A DNA stretch of 18,616 nucleotides, from the NCBI GenBank assembly GCA_023396115.1, contig JAEWXC010000006.1, forward strand, positions 1-18,616, written 5' to 3'. The notes under the pieces were generated by a model, which saw nothing but the letters and a program-made list of their open reading frames with translations, was not told where the DNA came from and ran no database searches. The translations under genes and the position numbers were made by a program. Position 1 is the first letter of the stretch; every line of letters begins with the position of its first letter. Origin of the DNA: Actinomycetes bacterium (GTDB taxonomy: Bacteria > Actinomycetota > Actinomycetes > Propionibacteriales > Nocardioidaceae). This document shows positions 6,084 to 13,064 of the stretch, in pieces.

Positions 6084-6761
6084 GTGACCACCACCCGCGA
6101 GCGGTTGATCGAGGCCGCGTTCGACCTCTTCGCCGAGCGTGGCTTCGACGCCACCACGGTGGACGACGTGGCGCTGCGCGCCGGAGTGGGTCGCAGCACG
6201 TTCTTCCGGAACTTCTCCTCCAAGGAGGAGGTCGTCTTCCCCGACCACCCGGCGCTCCTGACGGCGGTGCAGGACCGGCTCGACAGCGCGGGACGCGGCA
6301 CCGCACTGCTCGCGCTCACCGAGGCCAGCCGGCTGGTGCTGCGCAGCTACCTCGACGAGGGCGAGCACGCCCGCACCCGCTACGGGCTGACCCGTACCGT
6401 CCCGCAACTGCGGGCCCGGGAAATTGCCGGCCAGCAGCGCTACCTGCGGGTCTTCCGCACCTTCCTGCACGAGCGGATGGGCGGCGGACCCGAGCACGCA
6501 CTCGAGGCCGAGCTGATGGCCAACGCGGTGGTCACCGCCCACAACCACGTGCTGCGGCGGTGGCTGCGCGGCGAGAGCGACGAGGCGACCAGCCTGGCCG
6601 AGTTCGAACGGGCGATGACGGTGGTCGCGCGCCAGCTGCCCGACGCCGGAGGAACACCGCCCGAGGACGAGGGCAGCACCGTGGTGGTGATCCGCTCCGC
6701 GCGCCCCAGCAGCGAGCTGCTCGCCGCGATCCGGGCGGCGGCAGCACCCGTGCTGGACTGA
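6084..6761 (+). CDS. TetR/AcrR family transcriptional regulator
   Basis: This 225-aa protein has the TetR N-terminal helix-turn-helix: RERLIEAAFDLFAERGFDATTVDDVA, then AGVGRSTFFRNFSSKEEVVF (residues about 5-52). The rest is an all-helical ligand domain with an unstructured acidic tail region. The GTG at 6084 is used because AGGAGG/AGGAG at 6068-6075 gives 8-10 nt spacing; the GTG at 6075 would be too close. It is divergent from the 3-hydroxyacyl-CoA dehydrogenase and convergent with the crotonase-thiolase operon. A plausible role is a repressor released by an acyl-CoA, acting on its own gene and on the dehydrogenase gene. The ligand is unknown. Confidence 0.9.
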   Translation: MTTTRERLIEAAFDLFAERGFDATTVDDVALRAGVGRSTFFRNFSSKEEVVFPDHPALLTAVQDRLDSAGRGTALLALTEASRLVLRSYLDEGEHARTRYGLTRTVPQLRAREIAGQQRYLRVFRTFLHERMGGGPEHALEAELMANAVVTAHNHVLRRWLRGESDEATSLAEFERAMTVVARQLPDAGGTPPEDEGSTVVVIRSARPSSELLAAIRAAAAPVLD

Positions 6762-6762
6762 C

Positions 6763-6801
6763 GAGCCACGTCGGTCGCGGGCACGGGTGCCACCGTGGCT
6801 C
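6763..6801. terminator. bidirectional hairpin between convergent TetR and crotonase genes
   Basis: Outer 8-bp arms GAGCCACG (6763-6770) and CGTGGCTC (6794-6801) enclose a second small stem, GGCA..TGCC. No T-run is present, as is common in very GC-rich genomes. The right arm runs into the crotonase stop codon. Confidence 0.55.
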
Positions 6802-7561
6802 ACCGGGAGGTGAACGCCTCCAGCAGCGCCTGCGCCTCGTCCCCGGTCACCGCGGCCGCGATGGTGCGGGCCTCCTCGGCGCCGGCCTCGGCACGGGTGC
6901 TGGTCGCCGATGCGCGGAGCAGGCGACGGGCCTGGCCCAGCGCCTGCGCCGGACCGGCGGCCAGGGTCACCGCGATCTCCCGCGCCCGGGTGCCGGCGTC
7001 CTCGACGACCTCGGTCGCCAGGCCCCACTCGCGGGCCTCCTCGGCCACCAGCGGGCGGCCGAGCAGCGCGAACTGCAGGGCCCGATGCTGGCCCACCGCG
7101 CGGGGCAGCAGCCAGGAGACGCCGCAGTCGGGGGTCAGCCCGACACCGGGGTAGGCGAAGACGAACTTGGTGCCGGCCTGCGCCACCACCAGGTCGCACG
7201 AGAGCGCCAGACCGACACCGGCACCGGCCACCGCACCCTGGACCGCGCCGACGACCGGCTTGGCCAGCGCCGCGAGCCGCTGGAAGTGACCGTCCAGGTC
7301 GTCGGCCAGCTCCTGCAGGTAGGCGGTCTGGCTGGCCGGGTCGGTGCCCGCAGCCACCATCGAGGCCACGTCGCCGCCGGCGCAGAACCGCTTGCCGGCA
7401 CCGGTCACCAGGACCACGCGCACCGCGTCGTCGGTCTCAGCGGCGGTGACCGCCGCCCCGAACTCACGGCTCGTGGGCAGGTCGACGGCGTTGGCCGCCT
7501 CGGGACGGTTCAGCTCGATGTGCGCGACGCCGTCGGCGACGCTGTAGTTCACCAGGGCCAT
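6800..7561 (-). CDS. enoyl-CoA hydratase/isomerase family protein, PaaG-like
   Basis: This 253-aa crotonase-fold protein has the oxyanion-hole segment TGAGKRFCAGGDV (53-65) and the second one, VQGAVAGAGVGLALSCDL. The two catalytic glutamates of true hydratases are missing: GGGxE reads GAGVG, and the PE pair reads PG at 138-139. Instead there is D145 in GLTPDCGVSWLLPR, the pattern of PaaG-type isomerases, where the Asp in IGLVPDxGG is catalytic. It is therefore more likely an enoyl-CoA isomerase or related enzyme than a hydratase. It starts 1 nt after the thiolase stop, so both form one operon, a beta-oxidation or aromatic-CoA pair. The ATG at 7561 starts the conserved MALVNYSVADGVAHIELNRP. 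Confidence 0.9.
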   Translation of the reverse strand: MALVNYSVADGVAHIELNRPEAANAVDLPTSREFGAAVTAAETDDAVRVVLVTGAGKRFCAGGDVASMVAAGTDPASQTAYLQELADDLDGHFQRLAALAKPVVGAVQGAVAGAGVGLALSCDLVVAQAGTKFVFAYPGVGLTPDCGVSWLLPRAVGQHRALQFALLGRPLVAEEAREWGLATEVVEDAGTRAREIAVTLAAGPAQALGQARRLLRASATSTRAEAGAEEARTIAAAVTGDEAQALLEAFTSR

Positions 7562-7562
7562 G

Positions 7563-8741
7563 TCAGACCCGCTTCAGCAGCGCGGCGAGGGCCTGGCCGC
7601 CACCGATGCACATGGTGACCACGCCGTACTCGAGGTCGCGTCGGACCATGTCCTTGGCGGCCCGCACGGTGAGGATCGCACCGGTCGCGCCGACCGGGTG
7701 GCCCAGCGCGATGGCACCGCCGTACGGGTTGACCTTCTCCGGGTCCAGGCCGGCGTCACGGACCACCGCGATGGCCTGGGAGGCGAACGCCTCGTTGACC
7801 TCGAAGGTGCCGATGTCGGCCGGCGTGAGGCCGGTCCTCTCGAACAGCGCCTTCAGGGCCAGGACCGGGGCGTAGCCCATCAGCTCGGGCTCCATCGCGC
7901 CGGTGGTCACCGCCTCCAGGCTGACCAGCGGCGAGAGACCGCGCTCGGCGGCGGCGTCCTCGGTGGCCAGCACCACCGCAGCGGCACCGTCGTTGATGCC
8001 CGAGGCGTTGCCGGCGGTGACCGACCCGTCCTTGACGAAGGCGGCACGCAGCTTGGCCAGGGTCTCGGTGGTGGTGCCGGGCTTGGGGTGCTCGTCGACC
8101 TCGGCCGTGAACGGCTTGCGGCCCCCGACCTCGACCGGGGTGATCTCCTCGGCGAACGCCGCCTTGGCCTCGGCGGTGTCGGCACGTCGCTGCGACTCGA
8201 CGGCGAACTCGTCCTGCTCGGCCCGGGAGACGCCGTACTTGACCGCGACGTTCTCGGCGGTGACGCCCATGTGCTTGGCGCTGAACGGGTCGGTCAGCAT
8301 CCCGACGGTGCCGTCGACCAGGGAGCGGTCGCCGAGCTTGTAGCCGTTGCGGGCGCCGAAGTCGAGGAACGGCATCCGGCTCATCGACTCGTCACCACCG
8401 GCGACGGCGATGTCCAGGTCGTTCCAGCGCATCTCCATCGCGGCCGACCAGATGGCCTGCAGGCCCGAGCCGCACAGCCGGTTGACGGTGTAGGCGGGGG
8501 TGGAGTTCGGCAGGCCGGCGGCGAGCGCGACCCGGCGGGCGTTGTAGGCGTCCGGGCCGACCTGGCCGATCTGGCCCATCACGACCTCGCGGACCGCGTC
8601 GCCGGGCACGCCGGCGCGGGACAGGGCGGCGGTGACGGCGGTGGCGCCGAGTTCGTGGGCGGGGATGTCCTTGAGCATCCCGCCGAACGAGCCGACGGGA
8701 GTACGGGCGCCGTCGACGACGACGATCTTCTTGGCGGTCAT
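7563..8741 (-). CDS. thiolase (acetyl-CoA acetyltransferase family)
   Basis: This 392-aa protein is a full-length thiolase. It has the nucleophile C90 in VNRLCGSGLQA, the NEAFA motif, GGAIALGHPVGATG with the catalytic His, and MCIGGGQ with the second Cys. It splits or condenses acyl-CoAs, giving acetyl-CoA in the degradative direction. The ATG at 8741 begins the conserved MTAKKIVVVDGARTPVG. An in-frame start at 8783 would add a non-conserved leader. There is no ribosome site, but TACACT lies 6 nt upstream on the minus strand, pointing to a leaderless mRNA. It is the first gene of an operon with the PaaG-like crotonase. Acetoacetyl-CoA versus longer substrates cannot be decided. Confidence 0.93.
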   Translation of the reverse strand: MTAKKIVVVDGARTPVGSFGGMLKDIPAHELGATAVTAALSRAGVPGDAVREVVMGQIGQVGPDAYNARRVALAAGLPNSTPAYTVNRLCGSGLQAIWSAAMEMRWNDLDIAVAGGDESMSRMPFLDFGARNGYKLGDRSLVDGTVGMLTDPFSAKHMGVTAENVAVKYGVSRAEQDEFAVESQRRADTAEAKAAFAEEITPVEVGGRKPFTAEVDEHPKPGTTTETLAKLRAAFVKDGSVTAGNASGINDGAAAVVLATEDAAAERGLSPLVSLEAVTTGAMEPELMGYAPVLALKALFERTGLTPADIGTFEVNEAFASQAIAVVRDAGLDPEKVNPYGGAIALGHPVGATGAILTVRAAKDMVRRDLEYGVVTMCIGGGQALAALLKRV

Positions 8742-8747
8742 GCCGCG

Positions 8748-8753
8748 AGTGTA
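8748..8753 (-). promoter_or_regulatory. -10-like box TACACT for a leaderless thiolase transcript
   Basis: On the minus strand TACACT is followed by 6 nt and the ATG at 8741. No Shine-Dalgarno site lies in between. Confidence 0.45.
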
Positions 8754-8802
8754 GAAGTGGCTCTCGTACACCGAATGACACAACCCGGTCCGCGGTCCGG
8801 TT

Positions 8803-9666
8803 TCAGGCCGTCCCAGTCACATGTGTACTTCCCTGTACGACTGCCCTCATCACCGCCTCCACCCGGTGGGGCTCCAGCACCACGTCCTCCCACGAGAACC
8901 TCAGCACCCGCCAACCGGCCAGCACGAACGCGTTGTACCGCCGCGCATCCCGGACCAGGCCGCGACGTGAGCCGTGCCAGGCGAACGAGTCGGCCTCCAG
9001 CACCAGCCCCCGCTCACGGTCGACCAGGTCCGGTCGCCCCAGGAAGCCGTCGGGGCCGGACAGGTTCACCTGCGGCTCCACGCGCAGCCCGGCCCCCAGC
9101 GCCAGCGCACGCAGCCCGGACTCGAACGGGTTGTCGGCCCGGGCGTCGGCCATCCCCGCCACCCGCCGCGCCTGCCCCGACCCCGGTCCGTCCAGTCCCG
9201 CGGTCAGGGAGACCAACCACCGCTGCGAGCGCCCGGACCGGAGCGCCGAGTCGGCCACGGCCAACGCCTCGTCGAACGGGAGCGAGCGCAGGCAGTCGAC
9301 GACGGTCCGCTCCGCGCTGGTCACCGGACCCGTGACGTCGTCGACGTCCAGGGTGCTGTGGTGCACGCGAGCGTCCGTGACCCGCAGGTTGCGTCCCCGG
9401 CGCACGGTCACGTGCGGCAGCTCGGGCGGGCGCAGCACCTCCCACCCGTGCTGCAGGGCCGCACTGGACCACGACAGCACCCCGCCCAGCGCGTGGGCCA
9501 CCCGCAGGTCGGCGTCGACGGTGCTGAGCGCGTACCGCCCACGCGCCACGACGACGAGGCGCCCCTGCGCCAGAGCAGCGTCGACCTGCGCCCGGCCACA
9601 GGTCTGCACCAGCTGGGCGCGCGTGGCCACGCCGCCCCGCCTGCGCAGCACCTCGGTGACCTCCAC
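8803..9666 (-). CDS. DUF559 (Vsr-like nuclease fold) protein with N-terminal winged-helix
   Basis: This 287-aa protein has an N-terminal winged-helix-like part of the AbiEi antitoxin type (EVLRRRGGVATRAQLV, then RLVVVARGRYAL). Its C-terminal DUF559 domain has the restriction-fold residues E182, D213 (GRPDLV) and E224-A-D226 (LVLEAD). The end RYNAFVLAGWRVLRFSWEDV is diagnostic for DUF559. Many copies occur per actinobacterial genome, and their role is unknown; DNA repair, defence and toxin-antitoxin links have been suggested for the fold. The GTG at 9666 gives the usual N-terminus but lacks a good ribosome site, so the start is uncertain. It is divergent from the enoyl-CoA hydratase gene, 72 bp away, and unrelated to the acyl-CoA genes around it. 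Confidence 0.8.
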   Translation of the reverse strand: MEVTEVLRRRGGVATRAQLVQTCGRAQVDAALAQGRLVVVARGRYALSTVDADLRVAHALGGVLSWSSAALQHGWEVLRPPELPHVTVRRGRNLRVTDARVHHSTLDVDDVTGPVTSAERTVVDCLRSLPFDEALAVADSALRSGRSQRWLVSLTAGLDGPGSGQARRVAGMADARADNPFESGLRALALGAGLRVEPQVNLSGPDGFLGRPDLVDRERGLVLEADSFAWHGSRRGLVRDARRYNAFVLAGWRVLRFSWEDVVLEPHRVEAVMRAVVQGSTHVTGTA

Positions 9667-9726
9667 CCGTCCAGCCTGTGCCAGTGACTGCTCGACGGTG
9701 GCCGTCCCTCCACAGGTGGCACGCCC

Positions 9727-9732
9727 TACGGT
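9727..9732 (+). promoter_or_regulatory. -10-like box TACGGT for a leaderless hydratase transcript
   Basis: TACGGT ends 6 nt before the ATG at 9739. No Shine-Dalgarno site is seen. Confidence 0.4.
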
Positions 9733-9738
9733 GGCCCC

Positions 9739-10551
9739 ATGAGCACCGAGCCCGCCAGCACCGAGCCCGACCTGAGCGACGTCTACTCCCCCGTCCGCAC
9801 CCGGCTGGCCGGGGAGCACGGCGACGTCCTGCTGATCACGATCAACCGCTCGCACAAGCGCAACGCGATCGACCAGGAGACCGCGGACCTGCTGGACGCG
9901 GCGATGGAGCGGCTCGACCACGGCGACGGGATCCGGGCGGGGATCCTCACCGGTGCCGGCGGGAACTTCTCGGCGGGCACCGACCTGACGTCGGCGAGCG
10001 CTCCGCGCACCGAGCGGGGCGGCTCCTACGGCCTGGTCCGACGGGTCCGGCGCCGTCCGCTGATCGCGGCGGTCGAGGGTCTCGCCCTGGGCGGTGGCAT
10101 GGAGATCGCCCTGGCCTGCGACCTGGTCGTGGCGGCCGAGGACGCCACCTTCGGTCTGCCGGAGGCGTTGCGGGGACTGGTGGCCAACTGCGGGGCCCTG
10201 TTCCGGGGCGCCGAGAAGCTCACCCCCAACGTCGCGCTCGAGCTTCTGCTGACCGGCGAGCGGCTGGGGGCGCCGCGGGCGCAGCAGCTGGGCTTCGTCA
10301 ACTGGGTCACCGAGCACGGCGAGGCGGTCACCGGGGCGCTGCAGCTGGCGGCGGCGATCACCCGCAGCGGGCCGGAGGCCGTGGCCGACGTGCTGGCCAC
10401 CGTCGGCGCTGCCCGGGTGGCGCAGGAGGAGCAGCTGTGGTTGCTCACCGAGCAGGCGGCGGCCCGCTCGCACACCTCGTCGGAGGCGCACGAGGGTGTC
10501 TCTGCGTTCCTGGAGAAGCGCGAGCCCGCCTGGCGGGCCCACCTGGCCTGA
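9739..10551 (+). CDS. enoyl-CoA hydratase (crotonase family)
   Basis: This 270-aa protein adds water to a trans-2-enoyl-CoA. The oxyanion-hole segment is TGAGGNFSAGTDL (71-83). Both catalytic glutamates are present: E122 in LGGGMEIALACDL and E142 in GLPEAL, the 20-residue spacing seen in rat mitochondrial hydratase (E144/E164). The N-terminal 20 residues (STEPASTEPDLSDVYSP) are a flexible extension. The C-terminus FLEKREPAWRAHL is family-typical. The ATG at 9739 follows a -10-like box at leaderless spacing. With the thiolase and 3-hydroxyacyl-CoA dehydrogenase it could complete the hydratase step that the PaaG-like crotonase probably cannot perform (inference). Confidence 0.92.
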   Translation: MSTEPASTEPDLSDVYSPVRTRLAGEHGDVLLITINRSHKRNAIDQETADLLDAAMERLDHGDGIRAGILTGAGGNFSAGTDLTSASAPRTERGGSYGLVRRVRRRPLIAAVEGLALGGGMEIALACDLVVAAEDATFGLPEALRGLVANCGALFRGAEKLTPNVALELLLTGERLGAPRAQQLGFVNWVTEHGEAVTGALQLAAAITRSGPEAVADVLATVGAARVAQEEQLWLLTEQAAARSHTSSEAHEGVSAFLEKREPAWRAHLA

Positions 10552-10590
10552 GACCCGACCGGATCGGGCGTGGCGTGGATCACGTCGCCT

Positions 10591-10617
10591 TTAATTGGTA
10601 TTCAAGATTCCAAATAA
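10591..10617. promoter_or_regulatory. likely NsrR operator (dyad) overlapping the nsrR promoter
   Basis: The core TTGGTATTCAAGATTCCAA (10595-10613) is an inverted repeat with one mismatch per arm. The symmetry extends to TTA and TAA at the outer ends. It is an A/T-rich island in GC-rich DNA, lies where the -35 and spacer should be, and ends 3 nt before the TAGCGT box (10620-10625). This fits autorepression by NsrR. Confidence 0.7.
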
Positions 10618-10619
10618 CC

Positions 10620-10625
10620 TAGCGT
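10620..10625 (+). promoter_or_regulatory. -10-like box TAGCGT for a leaderless nsrR transcript
   Basis: TAGCGT is 7 nt before the GTG at 10633. It also overlaps the GTG at 10624, which argues against that earlier start. Confidence 0.5.
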
Positions 10626-10632
10626 GGGTCAC

Positions 10633-11076
10633 GTGCAGCTCACCCGGTTCACCGACCTCGGCCTCCGCATCCTGATGCGGCTGGCGGTCCTGCCCGAGGG
10701 CGAGAGCACCACCACCCAGGCCGCCGCCGAGGCCGTCCAGGTCTCCTACACCCACGCCGCCAAGGTGGTCACCACCCTGCAGGGCATGGGCCTGGTCGAG
10801 ACCCGGCGCGGGCGCACCGGCGGACTCAGCATCACCGAGCAGGGCCGCTCCACCAGCGTCGGTCAGGTGGTCCGGGCCCTGGAGGGCCCCGACGAGGTCA
10901 TCGAGTGCGAGGGCGACAACCCCTGCCCGCTGGCCCGCGGCTGCCGGTTGCGCGGCGTCCTGCGCGAGGCGCAGGAGGCGTTCTTCTCCGTGCTCGACCC
11001 CTACACCGTGGCCGACCTGACCGCCTCACCCACCGGGCCGGTCCTGCTGGCCCTCACCAGCCGCCCACCCGGCTGA
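10633..11076 (+). CDS. nsrR: NsrR, Rrf2-family nitric-oxide-sensing iron-sulfur repressor
   Basis: This 147-aa protein has the Rrf2 winged helix (QLTRFTDLGLRILMRLAVLPEG, then SYTHAAKVVTTLQGMGLVETRRGRTGGL). Its iron-sulfur ligands are C92, C98 and C104 with exact Cys-x5-Cys-x5-Cys spacing. D8 sits at the position of the Asp that caps the [4Fe-4S] cluster in Streptomyces NsrR. The family loses DNA binding when the cluster reacts with NO. The GTG at 10633 is preferred over 10624: it puts D8 at the right number and leaves the -10-like box free. The next gene is a flavohemoglobin on the same strand 61 bp later, the classic NsrR target. An inverted repeat covers the promoter, so the pair is probably self-regulated. 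Confidence 0.9.
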   Translation: MQLTRFTDLGLRILMRLAVLPEGESTTTQAAAEAVQVSYTHAAKVVTTLQGMGLVETRRGRTGGLSITEQGRSTSVGQVVRALEGPDEVIECEGDNPCPLARGCRLRGVLREAQEAFFSVLDPYTVADLTASPTGPVLLALTSRPPG

Positions 11077-11126
11077 CCCCGATCCCCGCCGCCACCCGCG
11101 ACGGAAGCCACCGCTCCACCACATCC

Positions 11127-11132
11127 AGGAGG
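11127..11132 (+). promoter_or_regulatory. Shine-Dalgarno AGGAGG of hmp
   Basis: AGGAGG lies 5 nt before the GTG at 11138 and fixes that start. Confidence 0.8.
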
Positions 11133-11137
11133 AACCA

Positions 11138-12355
11138 GTGCTCAGCGCCAGCTCGACCGAGATCGTCAAGGCCACCCTGCCCGCCGTCGGCGGCGCCATC
11201 GGGGAGATCACCCCGCTGTTCTACTCCAAGATGTTCGCCGCCCACCCCGAGCTGCTGCGTGACCTGTTCAACCGCGGCGCCCAGGCGGCCGGCGAGCAGC
11301 CCAAGGCCCTGGCCGCCTCGATCGCCCGCTACGCCATGGTCGCGGTCGACCCGACCCTGCCCGAGCCGATCGAGGTGCTGGCCCGGATCGCCGACAAGCA
11401 CGTCTCCCTGGGCGTCAGCGCCGACCAGTACGAGATCGTGCACAAGTACCTGTTCGAGGCGATCGTCGAGGTGCTCGGCGAGGCGGTCACGCCCGAGGTC
11501 GCCGCGGCCTGGGACGAGGTGTATTGGAACATGGCGCGCGACCTGATCTCGCTGGAGGAGGGCATGTACGCGGCCGCCGGCACGACCGCGCAGGAGATCT
11601 TCCGCGACGTCGTGGTGCGGGCCCGGATCCAGGAGTCGCCGGACACGGTCACCTTCGTGCTGGCCGACCCGACCGGCGAGGCGCTCCCGGTCGGTCTGCC
11701 CGGCCAGTACGTCTCGGTCGGCGTGCGGATGCCCGACGGCGCCCGCCAGCTGCGCCAGTACAGCCTGGTCCGCGACTTCGGGGCCGGCACCTGGACGATC
11801 ACGGTCAAGGCGATCCCGGCCGGCACCGACGCCGAGGGCCGCCCCACGCCCGCCGGCGAGGTCTCCAACCACCTGCACCACAACGTCTTCGAGGGCGACC
11901 TGCTGCAGGCCTCGCCGCCGGTGGGGCACCTGACCCTGGACGACTCCGAGGACCCGCTGCTGCTGATCACGGCCGGGATCGGCACCACCCCGGTGATCGG
12001 GATGCTGCACCACCTGCGGGCGACCGGGTCGCAGCGTCGGGTCACGGTGCTGCACGCGGACCGCTCCCCGTCGCGGCACGCGCTGCGCCAGGAGCTCAAG
12101 GAGCTGGTGGCGGCCCTGCCGAACGCCTCGCTGCTGCGCTGGTACGAGGACCTGGGCACCCGCGAGCCGCGTCCGGACCTGGCCGCCGGACTGGTGGACC
12201 TGTCCGGGCTCGAGGTCGCAGCCGGTTCGCGCGCCTACCTGTGCGGCCCGCAGCCATTCATGGAGTCGGTGCACGCCGGGCTGCTGGGCAAGGGGATGAG
12301 CCAGGACGCGATCCGCTACGAGATCTTCGGCTCCGACAAGTGGCTGGCCCACTGA
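11138..12355 (+). CDS. hmp: flavohemoglobin, nitric oxide dioxygenase
   Basis: This 405-aa cytoplasmic enzyme turns NO, O2 and NAD(P)H into nitrate. The N-terminal globin (1-140) has the distal Y29 (LFYSKMF) and Q54 (GEQPKAL) and the proximal heme ligand H88 (DKHVSLGV). The FAD domain has RQYSLVRD and a PAGEVSNHLHH segment. The NAD domain has LLITAGIGTTPVIGMLHHL and YLCGPQPFMESV near the end. Domain order and length match E. coli Hmp. The GTG start has a strong ribosome site. It follows nsrR by 61 bp with no second operator visible, so it is probably transcribed with or just after nsrR. A terminator hairpin lies 44 nt past its stop. Confidence 0.95.
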   Translation: MLSASSTEIVKATLPAVGGAIGEITPLFYSKMFAAHPELLRDLFNRGAQAAGEQPKALAASIARYAMVAVDPTLPEPIEVLARIADKHVSLGVSADQYEIVHKYLFEAIVEVLGEAVTPEVAAAWDEVYWNMARDLISLEEGMYAAAGTTAQEIFRDVVVRARIQESPDTVTFVLADPTGEALPVGLPGQYVSVGVRMPDGARQLRQYSLVRDFGAGTWTITVKAIPAGTDAEGRPTPAGEVSNHLHHNVFEGDLLQASPPVGHLTLDDSEDPLLLITAGIGTTPVIGMLHHLRATGSQRRVTVLHADRSPSRHALRQELKELVAALPNASLLRWYEDLGTREPRPDLAAGLVDLSGLEVAAGSRAYLCGPQPFMESVHAGLLGKGMSQDAIRYEIFGSDKWLAH

Positions 12356-12371
12356 ACCAGCACTGAACCAG
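12350..12371. repeat. 11-bp tandem duplication across the hmp stop codon
   Basis: CACTGAACCAG occurs twice head to tail (12350-12360 and 12361-12371). The first copy contains the hmp stop codon and the second lies just downstream, with a partial third start (CACC). Confidence 0.9.
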
Positions 12372-12398
12372 CACCGACCGGGCGCTGACCTGGTATCG

Positions 12399-12437
12399 GG
12401 ACGCCCACCCTTCCGCACCGCGGATGGGTGGGCGTCC
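12399..12437 (+). terminator. long hairpin terminator after hmp
   Basis: Perfect 12-bp arms (12399-12410 with 12426-12437) enclose an inner CCGC-ACC-GCGG stem. It has no T-run. Its right arm ends 3 nt before the -10-like box of the MarR gene, so folding could also affect that promoter. Confidence 0.7.
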
Positions 12438-12440
12438 ACG

Positions 12441-12446
12441 TATTCT
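12441..12446 (+). promoter_or_regulatory. -10-like box TATTCT for a leaderless MarR transcript
   Basis: TATTCT ends 6 nt before the ATG at 12453. Confidence 0.5.
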
Positions 12447-12452
12447 CCTGCC

Positions 12453-12953
12453 ATGCCCGAGCGCGACCCGATCCGCGAAGCCCACCGCCAGTGGGTCGAC
12501 CACGGCTGGTACGACGCCGCGGACGGGATGGCGATGGTCACCTCGGTGGTGCGGGTGCACCAGCTGCTGATGGAGCGGATCGACGCGTGCCTGCGCCCCC
12601 GGGACCTCACCTTCGCCCGCTACGAGATCCTGCGACTGCTGTCGTTCAGCCGGGAGCGCTCGATGCCGATGACCCGGCTGGGCTCGCTGCTCCAGGTGCA
12701 CCCCACCAGCGTCACCAGCGCGGTGGACCGGCTGGTGAAGCAGGGCTTCGTGGAGCGCTCCCGCGGTGAGACGGACCGGCGGGTCGTGCTGGCCACGCTC
12801 ACCGCTGCCGGTGCCGAGGTGGTCGAGGAGGCCACCGTCGCGCTGAACTCCGAGGTGTTCGAGAAGCCGGGCATCGGGGCCGAGCAGGTCTCGGCGCTGA
12901 CCGGTCTGCTGGGCGCTGTGCGCGCCGCGACCGGCGACCGCGTCGAGGACTGA
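12453..12953 (+). CDS. MarR family transcriptional regulator
   Basis: This 166-aa protein has the MarR winged helix: FARYEILRLLSFSRERSMPMTRLGSLLQVHPTSVTS (residues about 54-89), the recognition helix region to residue 98, and the wing ERSRGETDRRVVLATLTAAG with the D108-R109-R110 signature. It would act as a dimer on palindromic DNA in response to a small molecule. It lies 111 bp upstream of icmF on the same strand. The large inverted repeat in that gap is a candidate binding site, which would make it a regulator of the mutase operon (inference). The TetR protein elsewhere in the window cannot be excluded. The ATG at 12453 has no Shine-Dalgarno site but has a well-placed -10-like box. Confidence 0.9.
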   Translation: MPERDPIREAHRQWVDHGWYDAADGMAMVTSVVRVHQLLMERIDACLRPRDLTFARYEILRLLSFSRERSMPMTRLGSLLQVHPTSVTSAVDRLVKQGFVERSRGETDRRVVLATLTAAGAEVVEEATVALNSEVFEKPGIGAEQVSALTGLLGAVRAATGDRVED

Positions 12954-12983
12954 CCCACTCCAGCGAGGCCCCCCGCAGGCTAC

Positions 12984-13012
12984 TTCCGAGTAAAGCTTGG
13001 ATATCCTACCAT
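12984..13012 (+). promoter_or_regulatory. possible icmF promoter
   Basis: TTCCGA (12984-12989) and TACCAT (13007-13012) are separated by 17 nt. The -10 box lies partly inside the large inverted repeat, so a protein bound there would block it. The match to consensus is moderate. Confidence 0.4.
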
Positions 13013-13034
13013 TCAATTTGTAGGACATCCAAGC
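12995..13034. promoter_or_regulatory. 40-bp inverted repeat upstream of icmF, likely operator
   Basis: Two 15-bp arms (12995-13009 and 13020-13034) match at 14 of 15 positions around a 10-nt A/T-rich centre. The left arm holds the 8-bp palindrome GGATATCC and the right arm the near copy GGACATCC, so two dimers could bind. It ends 30 bp before the icmF start. An mRNA stem-loop is an alternative reading. Confidence 0.7.
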
Positions 13035-13064
13035 ATCTGCTCCAGCGTCACCCCGGGAGAGACC

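Noticed and set aside
9667..10542. Upstream extension of the DUF559 frame on the minus strand to 10542
   Set aside because: The extension runs opposite the well-supported enoyl-CoA hydratase and shows no DUF559-like sequence.
10554..10568. Small hairpin after the enoyl-CoA hydratase
   Set aside because: Only a 5-bp stem with no T-run; too weak to call a terminator.
12954..13064. Cobalamin riboswitch upstream of icmF
   Set aside because: The gap is only 111 bp, too short for the usual element, and no B12-box-like sequence was seen; the inverted repeat looks like a protein site.
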